Shown here one piece after another: positions 1 to 6,269 of a stretch of 8,953 nucleotides of DNA. Source of the DNA: Cyanobacteria bacterium OH_CFB_184 (lineage in GTDB: Bacteria; Cyanobacteriota; Vampirovibrionia; Gastranaerophilales; Gastranaerophilaceae); assembly GCA_023414155.1 (NCBI GenBank), contig JAEZOG010000119.1, positions 1-8,953 of the forward strand. Reading direction: 5' to 3'. The notes below the pieces were generated by a model. It was not told where the DNA came from. It saw only the letters and a program-made list of their open reading frames with translations, and ran no database searches. The first letter of the stretch is position 1. Every line of letters starts with the position of its first letter. The translations under genes and the position numbers were made by a program.

Positions 1-532
1 TTGTGTTTTTTTCAGGTAAATTAATCTGATAAGCAGGATTAAAATCTTTTGGATCACTCTTGTATTCTACTTTTTGTAAAAATAAAGTATCGACCCAGTT
101 TTCTACTACTTTTGACGGTTTGTTTAAGGTTTCTGTGATGTAGGTATCGAGTATCTGAGAGGCATTTTTCAGGTTTGATTGAATTATTTGTTTATTAGGG
201 TTGCTTTTTTGAGATTGGTTTTCAACTAGTTGAAGGTACGAGAATACCTCGTTGCTTATATCTTCAGGAGCACCTATGGCTGAGGTTGTGTTTTTAAAGT
301 CTGTTATGATTTGCGAAATATTTATGCCGGGTTTTGAATAATCTATGGCAACTTGTTCGCCGTTTGGGAATTGGCTTTTAGGGTAGTTTCCGCTGTTATA
401 TTCTTGTTGCTGATCTTGGCGTGCTTGAGCGGAAGACTGAGATTGTTCCTCGTCTTCTTTTCTTTTTACTATTCGATTGTTGTTCACGCCCTGGTATTGC
501 CTGACATACCCCGGGTATATTGTGTTATACAA
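1..532 (-). CDS. Hypothetical hydrophilic protein, N-terminal part (3' end outside window)
   Basis: An open minus-strand frame of about 177 codons has no stop down to position 1, so the C-terminus is missing. The frame is closed upstream by a TAA at 554-556. I chose the TTG at 530-532 (protein start read as MYNTIYPGYVRQ) because a GAGG stretch lies about 11 bases upstream. A GTG at 485-487 is the alternative and has no good ribosome site. The N-terminal ~60 residues are rich in Gln, Asn, Ser and charged residues and look disordered. Further on there are helix-prone stretches ending in a segment with KVVENWVDTLFLQK and then EYKSDPKDFNPAY. There is no signal peptide or membrane segment. I do not recognise the family. 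Amino-acid composition and codon use look like real coding sequence, and the opposite-strand frame over the same stretch is a hydrophobic artefact. It follows the helicase gene on the same strand after a 268-base gap, so it probably has its own promoter. Confidence 0.7.
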   Translation of the reverse strand, partial: MYNTIYPGYVRQYQGVNNNRIVKRKEDEEQSQSSAQARQDQQQEYNSGNYPKSQFPNGEQVAIDYSKPGINISQIITDFKNTTSAIGAPEDISNEVFSYLQLVENQSQKSNPNKQIIQSNLKNASQILDTYITETLNKPSKVVENWVDTLFLQKVEYKSDPKDFNPAYQINLPEKNT

Positions 533-800
533 CCTTTTACCGTCCTCGCAAACTTATTTGTAGCAACCTGAAACCTACTTAATTAATCGGATTTGCGACC
601 TGTTGAATTCTGTTCATTCAATAAAAATCCTACAATTAAAGTATTAATGTTACTTTTTTAAAAGTCAGAGATTTATTGCCCTACTGATACAAAAATTCAA
701 TAATGGCAGGTCTTTATAAGTTTGTTGTCTAATTTGGTATCATCATAATACTTTAAATTAGCGCTCTTCAAAACGTCTAATCGTATGACATATTATGCTT
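533..800. other. Intergenic region between two minus-strand genes
   Basis: No credible coding frame or RNA gene is seen in these 268 bases. They contain the 3' flank of the helicase-nuclease gene, an imperfect hairpin at 729-761, and the upstream region of the gene ending at position 1. A short inverted repeat TTGAAT/ATTCAA (603-608 and 616-621, 7-base spacer) lies about 70 bases upstream of that gene's TTG. Only weak minus-strand promoter candidates are present (for example TTGAAT at 695-700 with ATAAAT at 671-676), none convincing. Confidence 0.6.
729..761 (-). other. Imperfect hairpin downstream of the helicase-nuclease gene
   Basis: An outer stem CTAATTT/AAATTAG (729-735 with 755-761) encloses an inner stem GTATCA/TAATAC (737-742 with 746-751, one G-T-type mismatch) around a 3-base loop. 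The strands are joined by a small asymmetric internal loop (G736 against TTT 752-754). It begins about 40 bases past the helicase stop codon. No T-run follows on either strand, so it is not a classical intrinsic terminator. It could be a 3'-end mRNA structure or a binding site; the role is inferred only from position. Confidence 0.45.
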
Positions 801-3800
801 TTAGAGAACATTGAGACGGCAAATCATTTTGTAATCGCAGTATTCGCAATTTTTCTCTTTTTGTTTTTTGTAATCAACAGGGTCAAACTTCATTGATTTA
901 ATGTTTTCCAGTGTTTCTTGGATTTTTTGTTTGATATCCTGATTTTCAGCTTCTGTTATTTCTAGTTCTATATTTTTTTCAGGTTCTTCTGCAAAAATTA
1001 ATCCCACTTTTGAAACCGTTGATCCTTGGTTTTTAGTTTCAAAAGCTAATTTGTAAAAGCGGAGTTGGTTGTAATAGTTTTCATATTTTTTACCTTCTGC
1101 AATGTCGTTTTTGCTTTTTGCAGAGCCTGTTTTGTAGTCAAACAGTGAAAAACTGCCGTCTTCGTTTTTTTCTATTCTGTCTATGAACCCTTTGATGAGG
1201 TTGTTTTCTATTTTTACTCCGTCAAACCTTGATTCTACTTCATAGATATTTTTAATAGGGGTAGAAATCAAGTGATGATAATAGTTTTCTATACATTTTT
1301 TGCCGCGCTCAATGTATTCGATGTATTTTTCCTCTGTTTCAAATTTATATGTTTCAAGTTTCTTGTTGAAAACATCTATCAAGCCTTCTTTATGAGGATA
1401 TCTCCCTTTTTCAAGTGCAGAATTAACAGCCCATTCTAAAGTTTTATGGATGGAATTCCCAAAGTTTAGATATTGTGAATCTTTTTCTATAATTGGAATT
1501 TGATATAATTCTGAGTATAAAAATTGTCTTGGACAATTTCTGTACAAGTTGAATGAATGCGCACTTAAAGTGAAATTTTCTAATCTTTCTTTTAATTCTT
1601 TTTCAAATGCAAAGTGGTGGTTGAATTCTTCTTTTGTCATCGATTCAGCAAGCTCTTTGAAGAAATCAAGGTCTTCGCTGTTATGTGTTTCAAGTGAAAC
1701 TATACCTTCTATGTTTTGAAGTTCAGAAAGATAAGAAGTAAGCGAATAGGTCTTTTGTTCTATAGTATTTGCATAGCTCATTTCAAGTGTGTGTTTAGCT
1801 CTTGTTATACCTACAAAAAGCAATTTTAACTGTTCTGCTCTTTTTATCAATTCTTCATCTTCTTCAGCTTTTGCTTTTAGCGGAAGATCGAGTTTGTTGG
1901 TATTTCTTTTCTTTTCCCACTCTGTTGTAATCAAGTTTGGCATAAATACATATTCAAACTCTCTTCCTTTAGAGCTGTGGATTGTAGAGAGCTGTATAGC
2001 ATTTTTTATGTGTGAATCTTTTTCGATATTTATTTCTATGTTTTCGTTTAGTGCAGTATCAAGGTGTTTGATAAAATCGCTCAAGCCTGCTGTAGGGTTT
2101 AAGTTTGCAAAAGATTCAGCTTCTGCTGTGAGCCTTTTTATTGCCAGCAGATTTTCTGATAAATCAATCGGAGAGTTTGCGAAATAAGCCAAAATCCCAG
2201 TTCTGTTTGCGATTTCTAAAATCAGATATTTTAGAGGTTTATGGAATGAAAGGGTTTTTATTTTTTCAAAAGTTTCCATAAAGCTTTTGATTTTATCTGT
2301 GTTTTTCCATTCTTTATCGATATTTTCTTTAATTAAAGCGATAAAATCTTTTTTTAGCGGCTTATTTTGTTCTAAAAGAAAATTGTAATCTTCAATTTCA
2401 AAATCAAAAGGCTTTGACGCTAATAGGGCAAATAATTTATCTGAAGCCAATATGTGATTGTTTAGTGCTTTTAGATAAAAGTAGATTAAAATTGTCGGCT
2501 TAATCTGAAAAATACTTTTTGTAATTCTTATTTGATATGGAATATTTTTTGCTTCTAAAAGAGATGAAAACGGCATAAGCTGTTTGTTTTCCCTTGTCAA
2601 AATCGCTATTTGAGAGAGATCTTTTTCACCTTTTTCATTTTTTGTAAATGTATCATCAGCGATTAGTTTTTCGATCGATTTGATTATGGTGTTATTTTCT
2701 TGCAGCTTATCTGCGTATGCGATAAGTTTACTTTTTTTATCGAGTTTTATTATTTTTTCGTTTTTAGAAGTTAAAATTTTTGAGATATTGTGATGTTTGA
2801 ATTCAGGATTGATTTCTAGCCTTGTATCGTCTTGAGCGATAATCTTGTAGCTCAAATCCAATATGCTTTGGGTAGAGCGGTTGTTTTCGTTCAAGCAGAT
2901 AACTTTTGTATCGGGGTATTTGTGCAAGAAATTTTCAAGGTTATCTGATCTTGCGCCTTGAAATCCGTAAATAATCTGATCATCGTCTCCTACAACAAAT
3001 ATGTTTTCAGTTTCAGCTCCTTTTGCAAGAAGATCAATTAGTCTGTTTTGCAGCAAGTTAGTATCCTGATATTCGTCAATCAATATGTATTTGTAGTCTT
3101 TTGCTACTTTTTTCAAGAAGTCTTCATCATTTTCAAATGTTTCAACAACAAGGTTTATCATGTCGTTGAAGTCGATGAAGTTTTTCTGTGCCATTGTTTT
3201 TGAGTAAAGTTCAATTATTTCTATTGCTTCTTTTGCTTTTTCTATTTTTTTAATTTGAGGGTCATATTTTTGACTCAAAAATGATTTTAATGCTTTATTG
3301 TTTTCTTCTCTGTCTGTTTTTTCAGCTTCGAGCTCTTCTAATTTTTGATCCCATTCAGGGTGCGATTTCATATTAGAGAAGAATTGTTCTTTTGATATTC
3401 TATTTTTTTTGATTTCATCTACAGAAATAAGAAGCTGTTTTAGATAAAAATAAGGATTATTCCATTTGTCTACAAGGACCGTAGGCTTGAATTCATCAAT
3501 GCATTGTTTCATAAGTGTGACTTTTGAAATGTCATCAATCAAGTTTACATTTTCCATCAATTCAAATTTAGAGGGGTATTGCCTTATCAGGTTGTTGCAA
3601 AAAGCGTGATATGTATTGATTTCAACTCCTGTAGCTGATTTTCCTGCTTGAGAAATAAGTCTTTCTTTCATCTCAGAAGCTGCTGCGTCAGAAAAAGTCA
3701 TACAAATAATATTAGATGGCGAAATCCCTTTTTCTTGAATCATCGCTCTGAGTCTCTGAATGAGGGTAAAGGTTTTGCCTGTCCCAGGACCTGCTAGAAC

Positions 3801-3878
3801 CATTACGGTCCCGTCAATATTGTCGATACATTCTTGTTGTTTTTTATTGGGCTGAATTTTCTTTATTTCTGTTTCCAT
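801..3878 (-). CDS. UvrD/PcrA-type SF1A helicase fused to RecB-like PD-(D/E)XK nuclease with Fe-S motif
   Basis: An ATP-driven DNA translocase/helicase with a C-terminal nuclease, 1025 residues from the chosen ATG, probably cytoplasmic and acting on DNA ends or in repair. Helicase motifs are in the normal order: Walker A GPGTGKT (~30-36), TFSDAAASEMKER (~61-73), TYHAF (~89-93), DEYQDT (~268-273), VVGDDDQIIYGFQGA (~295-309), NENNRS (~330-335), STIHSSKGREFEYV (~631-644) and LLFVGITRAK (~686-695). The nuclease region has RNCPRQFLY (~780-788), GNSIH (~807-811), GFIDR (~897-901) and LFDYKTG (~912-918, catalytic Asp and Lys). Near the end is C-x2-C-x5-C (~1011, 1014, 1020); with Cys ~782 it makes the four-cysteine iron-sulphur pattern known from AddB, AdnA/B and Cas4-type nucleases. 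A TTG 57 bases upstream (3933-3935) also keeps frame, but it sits inside a good promoter and has no ribosome site, so I use ATG at 3878. No AddB- or RecC-like partner is adjacent. Confidence 0.93.
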   Translation of the reverse strand: METEIKKIQPNKKQQECIDNIDGTVMVLAGPGTGKTFTLIQRLRAMIQEKGISPSNIICMTFSDAAASEMKERLISQAGKSATGVEINTYHAFCNNLIRQYPSKFELMENVNLIDDISKVTLMKQCIDEFKPTVLVDKWNNPYFYLKQLLISVDEIKKNRISKEQFFSNMKSHPEWDQKLEELEAEKTDREENNKALKSFLSQKYDPQIKKIEKAKEAIEIIELYSKTMAQKNFIDFNDMINLVVETFENDEDFLKKVAKDYKYILIDEYQDTNLLQNRLIDLLAKGAETENIFVVGDDDQIIYGFQGARSDNLENFLHKYPDTKVICLNENNRSTQSILDLSYKIIAQDDTRLEINPEFKHHNISKILTSKNEKIIKLDKKSKLIAYADKLQENNTIIKSIEKLIADDTFTKNEKGEKDLSQIAILTRENKQLMPFSSLLEAKNIPYQIRITKSIFQIKPTILIYFYLKALNNHILASDKLFALLASKPFDFEIEDYNFLLEQNKPLKKDFIALIKENIDKEWKNTDKIKSFMETFEKIKTLSFHKPLKYLILEIANRTGILAYFANSPIDLSENLLAIKRLTAEAESFANLNPTAGLSDFIKHLDTALNENIEINIEKDSHIKNAIQLSTIHSSKGREFEYVFMPNLITTEWEKKRNTNKLDLPLKAKAEEDEELIKRAEQLKLLFVGITRAKHTLEMSYANTIEQKTYSLTSYLSELQNIEGIVSLETHNSEDLDFFKELAESMTKEEFNHHFAFEKELKERLENFTLSAHSFNLYRNCPRQFLYSELYQIPIIEKDSQYLNFGNSIHKTLEWAVNSALEKGRYPHKEGLIDVFNKKLETYKFETEEKYIEYIERGKKCIENYYHHLISTPIKNIYEVESRFDGVKIENNLIKGFIDRIEKNEDGSFSLFDYKTGSAKSKNDIAEGKKYENYYNQLRFYKLAFETKNQGSTVSKVGLIFAEEPEKNIELEITEAENQDIKQKIQETLENIKSMKFDPVDYKKQKEKNCEYCDYKMICRLNVL

Positions 3879-3906
3879 CTTTTGTAGCTTTCTTTCTTTA
3901 GTATCA

Positions 3907-3935
3907 ACTTTAGAGGAATTTTCATAAATTATCAA
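3907..3935 (-). promoter_or_regulatory. Candidate sigma-70-type promoter for the helicase-nuclease gene
   Basis: On the minus strand, TTGATA (3930-3935) and TAAAGT (3907-3912) are separated by 17 bases. Transcription would begin near 3900, giving a leader of about 20 bases before the ATG at 3878. This spacing is what argues against the upstream in-frame TTG at 3933-3935, which overlaps the -35 box. Confidence 0.5.
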
Positions 3936-3996
3936 GATTTAAAAAATCGAGATTGTTTATTTTTGTTTCAGTTTTACTTTTGTAGTAGTTTTTAAA

Positions 3997-4025
3997 TTGA
4001 CAATATTTTTCTTATTAAATAAACT
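3997..4025 (+). promoter_or_regulatory. Candidate sigma-70-type promoter for the FeoA-like cluster
   Basis: A consensus -35 TTGACA (3997-4002) is followed after 17 bases by TAAACT (4020-4025). The predicted start near 4032 leaves a leader of about 30 bases with AAAAGGA (4045-4051), 10 bases before the ATG at 4062. It lies in the same divergent region as the helicase promoter. Confidence 0.6.
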
Positions 4026-4061
4026 TTTTCTTATTATTGTTTAAAAAAGGATATATGTTGT

Positions 4062-4415
4062 ATGAAAATTGTACCTTTGACGTTGCTTAAACCCGGGTCA
4101 GTCGGCAAAATTTCTGATTTAGTCGGGACAGAAAACGCTGAACACTCTCAAAGAATAATCAAACGTCTTACTTCAATAGGTTTTTACCCTGGGCAAGATG
4201 TTAGAATGGTAAAAAAATTAGGTAACATCTACTCTGTAAAACCAGGTTCAGACAACACTTTTGCAATCGATAAAACAGTATTGAACATGATTAAAGTTCA
4301 AGCTAATGATCAAGATGTTTTTGAAACATTAAAAGAAAGCAAAAAAGCATATTCATATAAGGCAGAGTTAAAAGATCTTATCAACTTTTTTAAAGACGCA
4401 TTTAAAAAGAATTAG
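4062..4415 (+). CDS. FeoA-domain (SH3-like) protein, first tandem copy
   Basis: A small 117-residue soluble protein. Residues ~4-80 fit the FeoA fold: PLTLLKPGSVGKI at the start, the diagnostic RLTSIGFYPGQDV (~35-47), a KPGSDNTFAID segment (~60-70) and a final IKV strand (~77-79). FeoA proteins are cytoplasmic partners of the ferrous-iron transporter FeoB; the same domain also ends DtxR-type regulators. Here there is no FeoB and no DNA-binding domain, so iron transport is only a possibility. A charged, helix-prone tail of about 37 residues (DVFETLKES to FKDAFKKN) extends beyond the domain. It begins with AAAAGGA spaced 10 bases from ATG and is followed after 37 bases by a paralogue. The two proteins align without gaps and share about half of their first 90 residues (counted by hand), so they arose by duplication. 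Confidence 0.85.
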   Translation: MKIVPLTLLKPGSVGKISDLVGTENAEHSQRIIKRLTSIGFYPGQDVRMVKKLGNIYSVKPGSDNTFAIDKTVLNMIKVQANDQDVFETLKESKKAYSYKAELKDLINFFKDAFKKN

Positions 4416-4452
4416 TTTAATAGAATAGATTTGGAAAAAGGAATTTAATATA

Positions 4453-4803
4453 ATGAAAGTAGTCCCATTAACTTTATTAAAAACGGGCGCAAGTGCTAAA
4501 GTCGTAGATTTAGTAAAGTCAGGAGACCCGGAAGATGCTAGTAAACTAAGCAGATATTTAACTTCTCTCGGTTTTTATTCAGGTCAAGATGTTACTTTGT
4601 TGAGAAAAACAGGCACTGTATTGCAGGTAAAACCAGGAACTGATAACCCTTTTGCTTTGGATTTGGATGTAGCAAGTACAATCAAGATAAGTGCAGAAGA
4701 TGGAGATGTTTTTGAAAGTTTGCAAGCTCGTCAAAAAGAGGAATCTTTTTCTTCAGGGATTAAACAAGTATTAGAAAAAATAAAAAATAGTCTAAAAAAA
4801 TAA
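4453..4803 (+). CDS. FeoA-domain (SH3-like) protein, second tandem copy
   Basis: A 116-residue paralogue of the preceding gene, with PLTLLKTGASAKV at the start, YLTSLGFYSGQDV (~35-47), VKPGTDNPFALD (~59-70), DGDVFESLQ (~83-91) and a lysine-rich helix-prone tail (~97-116). The most conserved parts between the copies are the first ten residues, the LGF-x-x-GQDV turn, the KPG-x-DN segment and the DVFE stretch after the domain. The conserved DVFE suggests the tail is part of the functional unit. The Pro of the usual GFxPG turn is Ser here. The ribosome site AAAGGA (4437-4442) lies 10 bases before ATG. No terminator separates it from the first copy, so the two are probably co-transcribed. It may act as a partner or dimer of the first copy; the substrate is unknown. 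Confidence 0.84.
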   Translation: MKVVPLTLLKTGASAKVVDLVKSGDPEDASKLSRYLTSLGFYSGQDVTLLRKTGTVLQVKPGTDNPFALDLDVASTIKISAEDGDVFESLQARQKEESFSSGIKQVLEKIKNSLKK

Positions 4804-4804
4804 T

Positions 4805-4832
4805 TTGACATTATTCATATTTTTCTTAAATA
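4805..4832 (+). promoter_or_regulatory. Candidate internal promoter in front of the zinc-ribbon gene
   Basis: A consensus -35 TTGACA (4805-4810) begins just after the stop codon of the second FeoA-like gene. A TAAATA -10-like element (4827-4832) follows after 16 bases. The predicted transcription start falls at or within a few bases of the ATG at 4839, so any transcript from here would be leaderless or nearly so. It resembles the upstream cluster promoter, sharing TTGACA, ATATTTTTCTTA and TTAAATAA elements. Confidence 0.42.
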
Positions 4833-4838
4833 AGAGAT

Positions 4839-5216
4839 ATGATTATAAATTTATTTAAAACAATTAAAGAATGCAAACACCCTAAAGTTAGTTCTGATAC
4901 AGAAAAAGCATACTGTCCTGATTGTGGTGCTTATGTTGAAAACAAGTGGTTTTTGACAAGATGTCGTTGCTGTAATATTAAAAGGGTGAGTTATTCCTTT
5001 TTTAATAATGTCAGACCGACTTCAAAGTTTTGCCCGAATTGCGGATCAAGTGAATATTACTTAGAAGAGCTTGATAATATCAACTTTGTGGATGTAAATT
5101 TTGCTGTGTTGAAAAAAGTCGAATCGACAAATCAAATACTATTTTCTAAAAGTCAGATTTGGGTGGATGAAAAAGAATCGATGCCCCAAAAGATGCTGGG
5201 TATCCTTGGCGTATAA
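4839..5216 (+). CDS. Small cysteine-rich, zinc-ribbon-like protein of unknown function
   Basis: A 125-residue protein with paired metal-ligand motifs: C12-x-H14, C26-x2-C29 (YCPDCG), C42-x-C44-C45 (RCRCCNIKR) and C65-x2-C68 (FCPNCGS). These could build two zinc sites, for example C12/H14 with C26/C29 and C42/C45 with C65/C68. The C-terminal half (~70-125) is cysteine-free, with an acidic YYLEELDNINFVDV stretch. There is no signal peptide or membrane helix. I do not recognise a named family; zinc ribbons of this kind often bind nucleic acid or protein, but nothing here fixes a role. It lies 35 bases after the second FeoA-like gene on the same strand, so it may belong to that operon or use its own promoter. 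A proper ribosome site is lacking: only AAGAG occurs, 2-3 bases from ATG. A bidirectional terminator follows. Confidence 0.75.
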   Translation: MIINLFKTIKECKHPKVSSDTEKAYCPDCGAYVENKWFLTRCRCCNIKRVSYSFFNNVRPTSKFCPNCGSSEYYLEELDNINFVDVNFAVLKKVESTNQILFSKSQIWVDEKESMPQKMLGILGV

Positions 5217-5235
5217 ATTGCGCAAGAGAACATTA

Positions 5236-5263
5236 AAAAAGCAACTTGTAAAAGTTGCTTTTT
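5236..5263. terminator. Bidirectional intrinsic terminator between convergent genes
   Basis: A perfect 12-base-pair stem, AAAAAGCAACTT (5236-5247) with AAGTTGCTTTTT (5252-5263), surrounds a GTAA loop. A T-run continues on the plus strand, and an A-run before the stem gives a T-run on the minus strand. It lies 19 bases after the zinc-ribbon stop and 5 bases beyond the stop of the convergent HExxH gene, so it can serve both. Confidence 0.88.
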
Positions 5264-5268
5264 GTTTT

Positions 5269-5976
5269 TTATAAATCTTCATCCTCATACCCTGGAGATC
5301 TTAGTGGTAGGTTTTGATACCCCGGGTTTGAAAATACGGTTTTCTTTATGTATTTATCTGTGTAATTTCCTTTTTCAAGGAGGTTTTTAAGAGTGTTTTC
5401 TCTAAATACTAATGGGTGAGATTTGCTTGCTGCAGAAGGGTCTTTGTCTGATAATTGAGTCCAAACAGCTGCTTCCATTGTCCAAGCGTATGTTTCTTCG
5501 TTTAATGAATCAAATTCATCTTGGTGAAGCGCTTCGTGTGATAATAATGCTGCTAATGCCGCCGCTGGAGCATCTGCGTGCTTTTGGTTTATGTAGATAT
5601 ATAGTCTTTGTGATCTTTTCCATCCAAGTGCATCGAAATTTGCATAATCAGGTCTTATTGTACCTAGATTTTTGAATTCGATTTTCATACTTTTTCCGGT
5701 AAGATTATTACCTAAAATAGCATCTCTTGAATAGTTGCCTATAGTCCCTTTTAATAGTTCTAAGGCTTCCATGACTCTGTCTTCTTTTGTGACATCTTTG
5801 TACGTTTTGTATAAGACTGCCGAGTCAAATTTGATTGTTTTAGCTCCAGGAGAGGCATTTACCTCTTCTTTTATAGAAGCATTAATAGTTGGGTGGTCTT
5901 TGGGTTTTGCTATAGCTGTTGTAATAGCCAAGCATCCGCAAATTCCTGCAATAAGTATTCTCTTTTTTAAATCCAT
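5269..5976 (-). CDS. Exported HExxH protein, putative zincin-type metallopeptidase
   Basis: A 235-residue protein with a signal peptide: basic DLKKR, hydrophobic core ILIAGICGCLAITTAIA, and a signal-peptidase-I-like AIA-K site near residue 23. A two-cysteine stretch in the core is not a good lipobox. The mature part holds SHEALH (H147, E148, H151), the zinc-binding HExxH motif. It is followed by NEETYAW with Glu160/161, placed where gluzincins have their third ligand. Between the signal and the motif is a mostly alpha/beta region with GWKRSQRLYIYIN. The C-terminus ends in a Pro/Gly and acidic segment. By motif it is probably a small secreted zinc peptidase or a degenerate relative; the substrate is unknown. 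The start ATG at 5974-5976 has AAGAAGAG spaced about 8 bases upstream. An ATG at 5998-6000 would add eight charged residues before the signal peptide and has only a distant AGG. It is transcribed divergently from minC. Confidence 0.72.
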   Translation of the reverse strand: MDLKKRILIAGICGCLAITTAIAKPKDHPTINASIKEEVNASPGAKTIKFDSAVLYKTYKDVTKEDRVMEALELLKGTIGNYSRDAILGNNLTGKSMKIEFKNLGTIRPDYANFDALGWKRSQRLYIYINQKHADAPAAALAALLSHEALHQDEFDSLNEETYAWTMEAAVWTQLSDKDPSAASKSHPLVFRENTLKNLLEKGNYTDKYIKKTVFSNPGYQNLPLRSPGYEDEDL

Positions 5977-6016
5977 CGTTTCACTCTTCTTAATTCGCAT
6001 AAGTACATTATTACCT

Positions 6017-6044
6017 ATTTTATTTTTAAGGACAAATTCGACAA
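6017..6044 (-). promoter_or_regulatory. Weak candidate promoter for the HExxH gene
   Basis: On the minus strand, TTGTCG (6039-6044) and TAAAAT (6017-6022) are 16 bases apart, about 40 bases before the chosen ATG. The -10 is good and the -35 poor. Overlapping TTGAAT and TTGTCC hexamers offer alternatives, so the exact promoter is not settled. Confidence 0.3.
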
Positions 6045-6269
6045 ATTCAAGGTGGTTAAAATAGCTACCTGTGTCAACTAACAGTTAGGCTTTACTAATC
6101 GTAACAATAGCCAAAAAACAAATTGAAACAAAAATAAATAAAGAATTGTATTATGTCTTAATTTAATATATTCTTTTTATAACACTTAGGATGTGAATCT
6201 GTATTTGAAAATACAAATATATTTTCGTTTGCAGGGTGTATTACAACTTCAAATAGGTGAGATAAGGAT
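6045..6269 (+). promoter_or_regulatory. Upstream region of the minCDE operon
   Basis: Together with 5977-6044 this is a 293-base divergent non-coding region. No open frame or RNA gene is seen. A perfect 11-base palindrome CTAAC-A-GTTAG lies at 6078-6088. A 16-base palindrome lies at 6200-6215 (separate entry). Possible minC promoters are a TATAAC -10-like box at 6178-6183 without a clear -35, or TTGTAT (6146-6151) with TATTCT (6169-6174) at 17 bases. The ribosome site AGGTGAG (6255-6261) is 8 bases from the minC ATG and matches the 16S anti-Shine-Dalgarno well. Confidence 0.4.
6200..6215. promoter_or_regulatory. Palindrome upstream of minC, possible operator
   Basis: TGTATTT-GA-AAATACA has 7-base perfect arms with a 2-base centre. 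It lies about 55 bases before the minC start and just downstream of a TATAAC box. A dimeric repressor site is possible, but in DNA this AT-rich a palindrome can arise by chance. Confidence 0.3.

Noticed and set aside
353..571. Plus-strand open frame giving a short hydrophobic peptide
   Set aside because: It lies fully opposite the coding-like minus-strand frame at 1-532 and has no ribosome site. Its hydrophobic composition is the mirror of a Gln/Asn/Lys-rich gene.
1789..2187. Plus-strand open frame inside the helicase gene
   Set aside because: It is opposite conserved helicase sequence covering motifs V-VI, is Ser/Phe-rich, and has no start signal. It is a shadow.
801..3878. Anti-phage defence island centred on the helicase-nuclease
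   Set aside because: No restriction, CRISPR, toxin, ATPase-effector or mobile-element neighbours are visible. Flanking genes are housekeeping or unknown, so a repair role is the simpler reading.
5991..6000. ATG at 5998-6000 as the start of the HExxH protein
   Set aside because: It would put eight charged residues before a normal signal peptide. The ATG at 5974-5976 has a better-spaced purine-rich ribosome site.
5412..6064. Two plus-strand open frames opposite the HExxH gene
   Set aside because: The minus-strand frame has a signal peptide, a metal motif and a terminator at its end; the plus-strand frames have no family character or ribosome sites.
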